Shown here in pieces: positions 8,119 through 15,112 of a stretch of 64,000 nt of DNA. Origin of the DNA: Sandaracinus amylolyticus (GTDB taxonomy: Bacteria > Myxococcota_A > Polyangia > Polyangiales > Sandaracinaceae); the NCBI RefSeq assembly GCF_021631985.1, contig NZ_CP070225.1:9300001-9364000 (forward strand). Reading direction: 5' to 3'. Both the position numbers and the translations under genes were made by a program. The notes beneath the pieces are model-generated. The model saw nothing but the letters and a program-made list of their open reading frames with translations, was not told the DNA's origin and ran no database searches. Each line of letters begins with the position of its first letter. Positions within the stretch are counted from its first letter, which is position 1.

Positions 8119-9117
8119 ATGGCCAAGACGGTCGTCGGGCTCTTCGACGACGCGACGAGCAAGCGCGTCGAGAGCGAGCTTCTGGGCGCGGGCTTCGCCC
8201 GCAAGGACATCCTGTGTCGGCGCACTGCGTCGACGAGCGATCTCGAGACCCTCGGGATCCCGCGCTCCGACCTCGGACGCTACGAGTCCGCGATGAAGAG
8301 CGGACGCACGCTGGTCATCGCCGAGACCAGCGACATCGATGCCGACAAGGCGAGCGACATCATGCGGCGCTACGAGCTCGCCGAGGCGCGCACCGCGCGC
8401 GCGGCGACCGCCGCGACCACCGACATCGGGCGCGCGAAGGCGACCGACATCGGGCGCGCGAAGAAGACGACCGAGCGCGAGGTCGTCATCCCGGTCGTCG
8501 AGGAGGAGCTCGAGGTCGGCAAGCGCGAGATCGAGAGCGGCGGCATCCACGTGATGACGCGCGTGATCGACAAGCCGGTCGACGTCGACGTGTCGCTCCG
8601 CGAGGAGCACGTGCACGTCGATCGCAGGCGCGTCGACCGCCCCGCGACCGAGGCCGACATCGACGCGGCGCGGAGCGCGGGCGACATCGAGATGAGGGAG
8701 CACGCCGAGCGCGTCGTCGTCGCGAAGACCGCGCACGTCGTCGAGGAGGTGCGCGTCAGCAAGGATATCGACGAGCACGTCGAGCACGTCCACGACACGG
8801 TCCGCAAGACCGAGGTCGCGGTCCAGCCGCTCGCCGGGTACGACGCCGCGCTGCTGCGCGAGCATCGCGGGCACTTCGACCGCACGTTCGGCTCGACCGA
8901 GGGCGCGACGTGGGAGACCTACGAGCCCGCGTACCGCATGGGGCACACGTTCGCGCTGGATCGTCGCTACGGCGGCCGCGAGTGGACCGCGATCGAGCGC
9001 GACGTGCGCACGCGCTGGGAGACCGAGAACCCCGGTACCTGGGAGCGCGTCAAGGACGCGATCCGCCACTCGTTCGATCGCGCGCGCGGAGCGATGGGCG
9101 CGCCGCGGCACGCATAG
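8119..9117 (+). CDS. YsnF/AvaK-type DUF2382 stress protein
   Basis: 332 residues, start preceded by AGGAGGAG. The N-terminal ~75 residues form a general-stress-protein-17M-like domain (TVVGLFDDATSKRVESELLGAGF) that senses or binds an unknown ligand. A linker with a repeated TDIGRAK motif leads to the DUF2382 region (about 115-235): EREVVIPVVEEELEVGKRE, then HVHVDRRRVDRPATEAD and ERVVVAKTAHVVEEVRVSK. The C-terminal ~90 residues are an extra Trp-rich region (WETYEPAYRMGHTFA, WERVKDAIRHSF) seen in longer family members. Such proteins are usually induced by envelope or oxidative stress. It follows the DUF937-OmpA gene by 54 bp. Confidence 0.85.
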   Translation: MAKTVVGLFDDATSKRVESELLGAGFARKDILCRRTASTSDLETLGIPRSDLGRYESAMKSGRTLVIAETSDIDADKASDIMRRYELAEARTARAATAATTDIGRAKATDIGRAKKTTEREVVIPVVEEELEVGKREIESGGIHVMTRVIDKPVDVDVSLREEHVHVDRRRVDRPATEADIDAARSAGDIEMREHAERVVVAKTAHVVEEVRVSKDIDEHVEHVHDTVRKTEVAVQPLAGYDAALLREHRGHFDRTFGSTEGATWETYEPAYRMGHTFALDRRYGGREWTAIERDVRTRWETENPGTWERVKDAIRHSFDRARGAMGAPRHA

Positions 9118-9150
9118 CCCGGTGCGCGACGGCGCGGGCCACGCACCGGG
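9118..9150 (+). terminator. Hairpin after the YsnF-like gene
   Basis: Immediately after the stop, CCCGGTGCG and CGCACCGGG form a perfect 9-bp stem with a 15-nt loop. There is no strong T tract, as is common in high-GC genomes. It probably ends the DUF937-OmpA/YsnF transcript. Confidence 0.5.
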
Positions 9151-9199
9151 TGGCTCGCGTCGTCGTGCGCGCCCCGAGGCCGCCGGATAGACATGGCGC

Positions 9200-9577
9200 A
9201 TGCAGTCCCGCTTCGAGCAGCTCGGGGGCGAGCGCGTGGTACGCGCGATCATCGACGACTTCGTCGCGCGCATGACCGGCGACGCGATGATCGGCTTCTT
9301 CTTCGCGAAGGTCGATCGCGCCCGGCTCGCCGAGAAGGAGTACGAGCACGCGGCGGACTTCCTCGGCGCGCCCGGAGTGCGGTACACGGGGCGTCCGCTG
9401 CGCGCGGCGCACGGGCCGCACCGCATCTTCGGCGGGCAGTTCGCGCGGCGGAAGGAGATCCTGCGTCAGGTGCTGATCGCGCACGGCGTACCCGAGGACA
9501 TCCAGCGCGCGTGGCTCGATCACGTCGAGTCGCTGCGCGGCGAAGTCACCACCGATCCCGGCAGCGAATGCCGCTAG
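9200..9577 (+). CDS. Truncated hemoglobin (2/2 globin)
   Basis: 125 residues, typical for bacterial truncated globins. It matches the group I/II pattern: FEQLGGERVVRAIIDDFVAR at the start, FFAKVDRARLAEKEYEHAADFL in helices B-E, and the signature GVRYTGRPLRAAHGPHRI with the proximal His of helix F, then FARRKEILRQVLIAHGV. Such proteins bind heme and O2, NO or other ligands, often for NO detoxification. Its 3' end overlaps the ABC ATPase start by 10 bp, so it may be translated with the transporter. Confidence 0.85.
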   Translation: MQSRFEQLGGERVVRAIIDDFVARMTGDAMIGFFFAKVDRARLAEKEYEHAADFLGAPGVRYTGRPLRAAHGPHRIFGGQFARRKEILRQVLIAHGVPEDIQRAWLDHVESLRGEVTTDPGSECR

Positions 9578-10578
9578 ACGCGCAGATCGTCGTGCGCGAT
9601 CTGCGCAAGGAGTTCCGGGTGCACCAGCGCGCCGCGGGGCTGCTCGCGGCGACACGCTCGCTCTTCCGCCGGCCCACCACGATCGTGAAGGCGGTCGACG
9701 GGATCTCGTTCTCGCTCGCGCGCGGCGAGCGCGTGGGGTTCCTCGGGCCGAACGGCGCGGGCAAGACCACGACGCTCAAGACCCTCGCGGGGCTGCTGCA
9801 CCCGACGAGCGGCGAGGTGCGCGTCGACGGGCACGTCCCGCAGAAGCGCGAGGTGCGCTTCCTCGAGAAGGTCACGCTGGTGATGGGCCAGAAGCAGCAG
9901 CTCCTCTGGGATCTGCCGCCGGTCGAGACCTTCGAGCTCAACCGCGCGGTCTACGAGGTGCCGCGCGCGCGCTTCGAGAAGACGGTGCGCGATCTCGGCG
10001 AGCTCCTCGAGCTCGGCGATCTCGTGAAGAAGCCGACGCGCGAGCTCTCGCTCGGCGAGCGCATGAAGTGCGAGCTCATCGCGGCGCTGATCCACGAGCC
10101 CAAGGTGCTCTTCCTCGACGAGCCCACGATCGGGCTCGACGTCGCGATGCAGGTCGCCGTGCGCGAGTTCGTGCGTCGCTACAACCAGGAGCACGAGGCG
10201 ACGCTCATCCTGACGAGCCACTACATGGACGACGTCGCGGCGCTCTGTCCGCGCGTGCTCGTGATCGACAAGGGCGTGCTCAGCTACGACGGATCGCTCG
10301 ACGAGCTGGTGCGCCGGGTGCGCCCCGAGAAGCGCGTCGTGCTGCGCTTCTCGCGCGCGGTGGAGCGCAGCGATCTCGAGGTGATCGGAAAGATCGTCGA
10401 GTGTGCCGGCGAGCGCGCGGTGATCGACGTGCCGCAGCAGGATCTCGGGGCGCGGGTGTCGCGCGCGCTCGAGTCGCTCCCGGTGATCGATCTCGAGGTG
10501 ACCAGCGCGCCGCTCGAGGAAGTGATGAGCGAGCTCTTCGCGCGCACGCGCAAGGAGCGGGAAGAGCACGCGCGATGA
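9568..10578 (+). CDS. ABC transporter ATP-binding protein
   Basis: 336 residues. Walker A GPNGAGKT (60-67), Q-loop MGQKQQLLWDL, signature ELSLGERMK (the Leu-Ser-Leu-Gly variant typical of ABC-2 exporters), Walker B VLFLDEPT and the switch His in LTSHYMDD are all present. The C-terminal ~80 residues after DGSLDEL form the regulatory domain common in ABC-2 type exporters. The gene starts inside the end of the globin gene and overlaps the permease by ATGA. It pairs with the permease at 10575 and probably with the second one at 17910. Confidence 0.92.
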   Translation: MPLDAQIVVRDLRKEFRVHQRAAGLLAATRSLFRRPTTIVKAVDGISFSLARGERVGFLGPNGAGKTTTLKTLAGLLHPTSGEVRVDGHVPQKREVRFLEKVTLVMGQKQQLLWDLPPVETFELNRAVYEVPRARFEKTVRDLGELLELGDLVKKPTRELSLGERMKCELIAALIHEPKVLFLDEPTIGLDVAMQVAVREFVRRYNQEHEATLILTSHYMDDVAALCPRVLVIDKGVLSYDGSLDELVRRVRPEKRVVLRFSRAVERSDLEVIGKIVECAGERAVIDVPQQDLGARVSRALESLPVIDLEVTSAPLEEVMSELFARTRKEREEHAR

Positions 10579-11372
10579 TGCGCACCCTGCGCGCGATGCC
10601 GACGCTGATGCGCGTCGGATTCGCCGAGGCGATGGCGTATCGCGCGGAGCTGCTCGTCTGGGTGCTCACCACGACGATGCCGCTCGTGATGCTGCCGCTG
10701 TGGATCGCGGTGGCGGAGACCGGCCCGGTGCGCGGCTTCACCGGCGACGACTTCGTCGCGTACTTCCTGACGACGTTCGTGGTGCGTCAGGTCACCAGCG
10801 CGTGGGCGAGCTGGACGATCAACTACGAGGTGAAGAACGGCACGCTCGCGCTGCGCTTGATGCGCCCGATCCATCCGTTCTGGGCCTACGCGATCGAGAA
10901 CCTCGCGGCGCTGCCGATGCGCCTCCTGGTCGCGGGGCCGGTCGCGGTGATCGCGCTGCTCGCGACCTCGCGCGATCGGCTGACCAGCGATCCCCGGATG
11001 CTCGCGATCTTCTTCGTGTCGTTGATCGGCGCGTGGTCGATCACGTTCCTCGCGCACGTCGCGGTCGGGACGCTGAGCCTCTGGACCCAGAGCAGCATCA
11101 AGGTGATGGACGTGTGGACCTCGGGGTTCTTCGTGTTCAGCGGGTACCTCGTGCCGATCGCGCTCTTCCCCGAGTCGCTGCGCGGGCTCCCGGAGTGGCT
11201 GCCGTTCCGCTATCAGCTGGGCTTCCCGGTCGAGGTGCTCACGCGCTCGATGACGCTCGACGACGCGCTCTCGATGCTCGCGCGCCAGTGGGGCTGGGTG
11301 ATCGGGCTCGCCCTGCTCTGCGTCGTGCTGTGGAACCGCGGGCTGAAGCGCTTCCAGGCGTTCGGCGGCTGA
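10575..11372 (+). CDS. ABC-2 family transporter permease (first subunit)
   Basis: 265 residues with six predicted membrane helices. It matches the PF06182-type ABC-2 permease: an N-terminal amphipathic stretch then LLVWVLTTTMPLVMLPLWIA, the central motif NYEVKNGTLALRLMRP that contacts the ATPase, and a C-terminal FVFSGYLVPIALFPESL. Translation is coupled to the ATPase (ATGA overlap). In this family two permeases normally follow the ATPase directly; here the second lies about 6.5 kb downstream. The substrate is unknown. Confidence 0.9.
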   Translation: MMRTLRAMPTLMRVGFAEAMAYRAELLVWVLTTTMPLVMLPLWIAVAETGPVRGFTGDDFVAYFLTTFVVRQVTSAWASWTINYEVKNGTLALRLMRPIHPFWAYAIENLAALPMRLLVAGPVAVIALLATSRDRLTSDPRMLAIFFVSLIGAWSITFLAHVAVGTLSLWTQSSIKVMDVWTSGFFVFSGYLVPIALFPESLRGLPEWLPFRYQLGFPVEVLTRSMTLDDALSMLARQWGWVIGLALLCVVLWNRGLKRFQAFGG

Positions 11373-11448
11373 GCCCTTGCGGGAGTGCTCGTCCCGCCGG
11401 TCCCGGACGGGAGCGCGCGAAGCGGGCGAGCCGATGTTTTGGACAGTC
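11370..11448 (+). repeat. Dispersed repeat, copy A
   Basis: Begins at the stop codon of the permease: the pattern TGAG-CC-TTGCGGG-GTGCTCGTCCCG, then CCGGTCCCGGACGGGAGCGC, ending with GGCGAGCCGAT and GACAGTC. Copies: B at 12879-12920 (left half only) and C at 45081-45181. The left part folds as GCGGGA / TCCCGC with a 7-nt loop (11379-11397), so it may double as a terminator. Confidence 0.7.
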
Positions 11449-11768
11449 CTCTGAGCGCGGGCCTGGAACGTTCTGCAGAGCGGTCGACGGTCGAGATTTC
11501 GGCGCCAGAACGTCGTGCAGAGCGGTCGATGGTCGAGATTCGGCGCCAGAACGTTCCGTAGAACGGTCGATGGTCCAGATCTCGAGCCGGAACGTTCTGC
11601 AGAAGGGTCGCTCCTCGAGATCTCGAGGCGAGAAGTCCTGCAGAACGTTCGCGGTATCGCGTGCGCTCGGGTGCGCCGGTGTGCGGCGTTTGTTTCGTGC
11701 ACGTGACGATTGAGGTCCCGGGACGGCATCCGGCACAGTCGGTCTTCCCTCCGGAGGACGACGAGCGA
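11373..11768. other. Repeat-rich non-coding region between permease and FIST genes
   Basis: 396 bp with no supported gene. It holds, in order, one copy of a dispersed repeat just after the permease stop, a 41-bp tandem array (11466-11630 plus a partial unit), and a short leader before the FIST gene with a GGAGG box at 11753-11757. The array period is not a multiple of three and all frames are broken, so it is non-coding. Confidence 0.75.
11466..11656 (+). repeat. 41-bp tandem repeat array (4 full units and a partial)
   Basis: Units at 11466-11507 (42 bp), 11508-11548, 11549-11589 and 11590-11630, then a partial one. Each starts GAACGTTCTGCAGAGCGGTC (with changes) and ends with TCGAGAT and a short variable tail (TTCGGCGCCA or CTCGAGCCG). 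The core contains palindromic sub-motifs (GAACGTTC, CTCGAG, CTGCAG). Confidence 0.8.
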
Positions 11769-12881
11769 ATGCGGTTCATCGATTTGTCAGCCTCGAGCGC
11801 CGGCGCTGTGCGGGCACGCTGGGCCCTGGTCTACGCCACCTCGGATGCGGCCTCGGTCGCGATGGTCGCGAGCGCGCGCTCGCGCGCCGACATCGTCCTC
11901 GGCTGCACCTCCTCGGGCGGCGTGTTCACCCCGCGGGGCTTCGAGCGCGGCGCGTTCGCGCTGATCGGTGAGGACGGAGATCCCGACCTCCAGATCGTCG
12001 GTCGCGCCTGTGGTGCCGCGCCCGCGCGCCGTGCCGCGCGGGATGCCGCGCAGCAGCTCGCCAAGCGCCTCGGCCGCAAGCCCGATGCGCTCCTCCTCCA
12101 CGCGACGCCGGGCTTCGAGGAACGGATCATCGAGGGCATCGACGACGCGTTCGAAGGCGCCGCACCGCCGACCTACGGCGGCAGCGCGGCGGACGACGAT
12201 CTCAGCGGGCAGTGGCGCGCCTTCCACGGCGCGACCGTGGAGCGCGAGGGCTTCGTGCTCGGCGCGTTCACCAGCGCCTCGCCGATCCACGGATCGTTCG
12301 TCAGTGGCTACGTGCCGGGCCGACAGCGCGGCGTGGTCACGCGCGCCGCGGGTCGCGTCGTGTACGAGATCGATCGCCGTCCTGCCGCCGAGGTCTACGA
12401 CGAGTGGCGCGGCGGCGAGCTCGGTCGCGAGCCCGGCGTGGTGCTCGCGAAGACCACGCTGCACCCGCTGGGGCGCGTGATCGATCGGGTCGGCAACCTG
12501 CCGCGCCACCTGCTCTCGCATCCGCACGAGGTGCGCTCCGACGGCTCGCTCTCGCTCTTCACCGAGGTCGCGACCGGCGACGAGCTGGTGATGATGATCG
12601 GCTCGCGCGGCTCGCTGATGGACCGCACCGAGCAAGCGGTGTCGCGCGCGCTCGGCAGCGAGCGTGGACGCGCGCTGCGCGGCGGCGTGCTCGTGTACTG
12701 CGGCGGCTGCGTGATGGCGATCGGCGATGCGGCGCGCGACGTGGGCACGCTCTACTCGCGCGCCATCGGCGGCGCGCCCTTCGTCGGCGCGGCGACGTTC
12801 GGCGAGATCGGGTGCTTCACCGGGCCGACCCCGACGAACCGCCACGGCAACCTGATGTGCGACACGCTCTTGTTCGCGTGA
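11769..12881 (+). CDS. FIST domain sensory protein
   Basis: 370 residues, no membrane segment. The N-terminal half fits FIST_N: WALVYATSDAASVAMVA, then ADIVLGCTSSGGVF and the later PPTYGGSAADDD segment. The C-terminal half fits FIST_C: a long loop region ending in RALRGGVLVYCGGCVMAIG, PFVGAATFGEIGCF and NRHGNLMCDTLLFA. FIST domains are proposed small-molecule (possibly amino-acid) sensors and usually sit next to signalling domains. Here the protein is a stand-alone FIST unit, with no kinase or cyclase nearby. GGAGG lies 11 nt before the chosen ATG. Repeat copies lie on both sides of the gene. Confidence 0.85.
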   Translation: MRFIDLSASSAGAVRARWALVYATSDAASVAMVASARSRADIVLGCTSSGGVFTPRGFERGAFALIGEDGDPDLQIVGRACGAAPARRAARDAAQQLAKRLGRKPDALLLHATPGFEERIIEGIDDAFEGAAPPTYGGSAADDDLSGQWRAFHGATVEREGFVLGAFTSASPIHGSFVSGYVPGRQRGVVTRAAGRVVYEIDRRPAAEVYDEWRGGELGREPGVVLAKTTLHPLGRVIDRVGNLPRHLLSHPHEVRSDGSLSLFTEVATGDELVMMIGSRGSLMDRTEQAVSRALGSERGRALRGGVLVYCGGCVMAIGDAARDVGTLYSRAIGGAPFVGAATFGEIGCFTGPTPTNRHGNLMCDTLLFA

Positions 12882-12920
12882 GCTCCTTACCGGAGTGCTC
12901 GTCCCGCCGGTCCCGGACAG
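12879..12920 (+). repeat. Dispersed repeat, copy B (left half)
   Basis: Starts at the FIST stop codon (TGA) and continues with CTCCTTACCGGAGTGCTCGT then CCCGCCGGTCCCGGACAG, where similarity to copy A stops and a gene remnant begins. Only the left ~40 bp of the repeat are present. Confidence 0.65.
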
Positions 12921-13040
12921 CACGTCGATGCGGCGGGCACGCACCCCGCGCAGTGCCTCGTCACCGCGATGCAGGCGGCGGGCTACGACAGCGACACGCT
13001 CGGCGAGGTGAGCGGGACGATCTCGGCGATGACGACGTGA
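12921..13040 (+). pseudogene. 3' remnant of a gene, probably DUF1552-like
   Basis: A 39-codon open frame with no start codon context, ending in TGA. It translates to a well-formed C-terminus including THPAQCLVTAMQAAGY and TLGEVSGTISAM. This resembles the tail of DUF1552/DUF1501-type proteins (HPxxV...AM...LGEVSG), a resemblance recalled rather than searched. It begins exactly where repeat copy B ends. I read it as the surviving 3' end of a gene destroyed by deletion or repeat-mediated rearrangement. Confidence 0.4.
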
Positions 13041-13051
13041 TCGGGAGTACG

Positions 13052-15007
13052 ATGGGCGCGATGCGCCCGTCGTGCGTTCTGTTCTTCGCTTTGCTGATCG
13101 CGTGTGGTGGGACGCCGAGCGAGCCCGACGACGCAGGCACCGACGCCGTCGTGGCGATCACGCCCGCGATCGAGTGCGTGAGGCCGTTCCACGGCGAGAT
13201 GGTGCTCGACGAGCCGATGCGCCCGGTCCCCTTCGTCGCGGCGATCCGCGCGCCTGGCGCGACGAGCGCGCGGGTGAACGACGTGACGATCGCGATCGAC
13301 GCGAACGGGCTCGTCACGACCGAGGTGCCGGTGCGCTTCGGCGTGAACGACGTCGAGGTGGAGGTCGGCGGCGTGCGTCAGCTCTGCACGTTCGTCGTCG
13401 CGCCCGCGTTCCAGACGATCGAGGGCGACGACGCGCGGGTCGGCACGACCGCGCTGCTGCAGGTCGGTGGGCGCGGCGTCGACGACGGAGACGACGACAC
13501 GACGCTGGGCTCGCTCGACGACGTGCTGACGCGCGCCGGCACCGCCGGGCTGATCGCGGGCGCGCTCGACCTCGGGCTCGGCAGCTTCGGGTTCGATCCC
13601 GTGCCGTGCACCACCGATCCCGGGACCGGGTGCTCGACCGGGCCGCAGGTGATGTTCACGACGATCGACCTCGACACGAGCACGATCGGCGCGCCCGAGG
13701 AGAGCGAGCTCTCGGTGGTCGACGGAGGCCTGCGGGTGATCGCGCGCAGCCGCGATCTGCGGCTCGGCGTGCACGTCGTGGGCTGGACCTACGAGGCCCA
13801 CATGATCTGCGACGACGTGACCCTCGAGTGCCATCCGGTCGGCCCGGACTTCGACTCGATGGGCACGGTGGAGCTCGACCTCGAGATCACCGTGATCGTC
13901 GACGTCGGGCTCGACGGCACCACGCCGACCGCGACGACGCGCACCATCGAGTCGGTGCGGATCACCAACGTCGACGTCGAGCTCCCCGACATCCACGAGC
14001 TGATCCGCGATCCGATCGTGGCCTCGCTGCGGAGCCAGCTTCCCTCGCAGCCCGCGACCGCGAGCGCGCGCGACGATCTCGGAGACGCGTACGCCGAGGG
14101 CGTGCGTGCGCTGGTCGAGGGGCTGCTGGGCGGGCTCGAGACGCCGCTCGCGCGCGGGAGCCTGAGCGTGCCGAGCTACGCGGGCGCGACGACGGAGCTG
14201 CGCCTCGCCGCGACGCCGACGCGCATCGAGGCGAGCGCGGAGCACGGCCTCTTGCTGGGGATTCGCAGCCGCTACGAGCTGATGGGCGAGGCGGTGCGCG
14301 ACGGAGGGCGCGGCGTCGCGCTCGACAGCGCGGCGATCGACGTCGACACGATGCTCGATGCGGCGAGCCGATCGGCGGTGTCGGTGGTCGCGCTGAACCA
14401 GACGTTCCACGCGCTCTACCGCGCAGGCGCGCTCGACGGAGTCGTGGCGCCGGACATGGTGGTCGCGCCCGACATGGTCGTGGCGCCGGACATGGTGGTC
14501 GCGCCGGACATGGTGGTCGCGCCGGACACGATGCGGCTCGACGCAGCGGTGCCGCCGATCGCGAGCGTCGATGCGAGCGGCGTGTCGCTGATGCTCGGCG
14601 GGATGAGCGCGACGTTCGAGGGGCCCGCGCCCTACGGCGATGGGCTGCGGGTGCGCTTCTCGGCGACCGCGCGCGCGAGCACGGTGTCGTCGGGCGCCGA
14701 TCCGAGCTTCGGTGGGATCGAGATCACCGAGCTGCGCGTCGCGGCGGAAGGACGCGCGATGTCGAGCGCGGAGACCGCGTCGGTGCGCGCGTACGTCGCG
14801 GTGCTGAGCCACTTCCTCGCGAGCTCGCTGCTCGATCGATCGCAGCCCGCGCTCCCCGCGCCGACGCTGCGCGCACCTTCGATGATCACGATCGGCGGGC
14901 GCGCGCTGCCCACCGGCATCGTCGAGGGAACGCAGCTTGGCTCGGCGCCCGCGTGGCGCGCGGCGGCGGGTCGCTTCGAGTCGAGCGGCGCGTTCCGCGA
15001 GCTCTGA
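13052..15007 (+). CDS. Large secreted lipoprotein of unknown function
   Basis: 651 residues (or 648 from the ATG at 13061). The N-terminus MRPSCVLFFALLIACGG has a lipobox (LIAC), and the mature protein begins with an Asp-rich spacer. The rest is beta-rich and acidic with several Cys pairs (for example CTTDPGTGC, ICDDVTLEC). Around residues 464-493 a VVAPDM hexapeptide is repeated five times. The C-terminal part (about 495-620) forms another beta-rich block. It is probably an outer-membrane or surface lipoprotein. The following gene is convergent, with a 96-bp repeat between them. Confidence 0.75.
   Translation: MGAMRPSCVLFFALLIACGGTPSEPDDAGTDAVVAITPAIECVRPFHGEMVLDEPMRPVPFVAAIRAPGATSARVNDVTIAIDANGLVTTEVPVRFGVNDVEVEVGGVRQLCTFVVAPAFQTIEGDDARVGTTALLQVGGRGVDDGDDDTTLGSLDDVLTRAGTAGLIAGALDLGLGSFGFDPVPCTTDPGTGCSTGPQVMFTTIDLDTSTIGAPEESELSVVDGGLRVIARSRDLRLGVHVVGWTYEAHMICDDVTLECHPVGPDFDSMGTVELDLEITVIVDVGLDGTTPTATTRTIESVRITNVDVELPDIHELIRDPIVASLRSQLPSQPATASARDDLGDAYAEGVRALVEGLLGGLETPLARGSLSVPSYAGATTELRLAATPTRIEASAEHGLLLGIRSRYELMGEAVRDGGRGVALDSAAIDVDTMLDAASRSAVSVVALNQTFHALYRAGALDGVVAPDMVVAPDMVVAPDMVVAPDMVVAPDTMRLDAAVPPIASVDASGVSLMLGGMSATFEGPAPYGDGLRVRFSATARASTVSSGADPSFGGIEITELRVAAEGRAMSSAETASVRAYVAVLSHFLASSLLDRSQPALPAPTLRAPSMITIGGRALPTGIVEGTQLGSAPAWRAAAGRFESSGAFREL
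14441..14530 (+). repeat. 18-bp in-frame tandem repeat (VVAPDM x5)
   Basis: Five consecutive 18-bp units, GT(C/G)GT(G/C)GCGCC(G/C)GACATG, encode VVAPDM within the lipoprotein. The last unit is degenerate (VVAPDT). Units differ only at synonymous positions. Confidence 0.9.
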
Positions 15008-15011
15008 GCCC

Positions 15012-15107
15012 GCAAGCGGGGCTGGGGCCCCGCGCGCAGCGTTTGGGGCGGGGGGACCCGATCCGGCTTTGCCGGTCGGGGGGAGGGGTCTTCCAAGACC
15101 CCTCCCG
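15012..15107 (+). repeat. 96-bp inverted repeat, copy D (terminator-like)
   Basis: Identical by eye to the reverse complement of 17002-17097. It contains three hairpins: GCGGGG/CCCCGC, CCGGC-TTT-GCCGG, and a perfect 10-bp stem GAGGGGTCTT/AAGACCCCTC with a 2-nt loop. It lies between the convergent ends of the 13052 lipoprotein and the 15113 lipoprotein. Confidence 0.9.
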
Positions 15108-15112
15108 CAAGC

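Noticed and set aside
6577-9426. A 949-residue minus-strand ORF across the DUF937-OmpA and YsnF genes
   Set aside because: Low-complexity Arg/Leu/His-rich translation opposite two well-supported genes. It is an antisense shadow of high-GC codon bias, as are similar long ORFs such as 48526-54279 and 54168-58610.
11466-11656. The 41-bp array as a CRISPR
   Set aside because: Units are contiguous without unique spacers and diverge; no cas gene nearby.
12882-12920. Repeat copy B as an ordinary terminator only
   Set aside because: The sequence matches copies A and C beyond the hairpin, so it is better described as a repeat, although it may also terminate.
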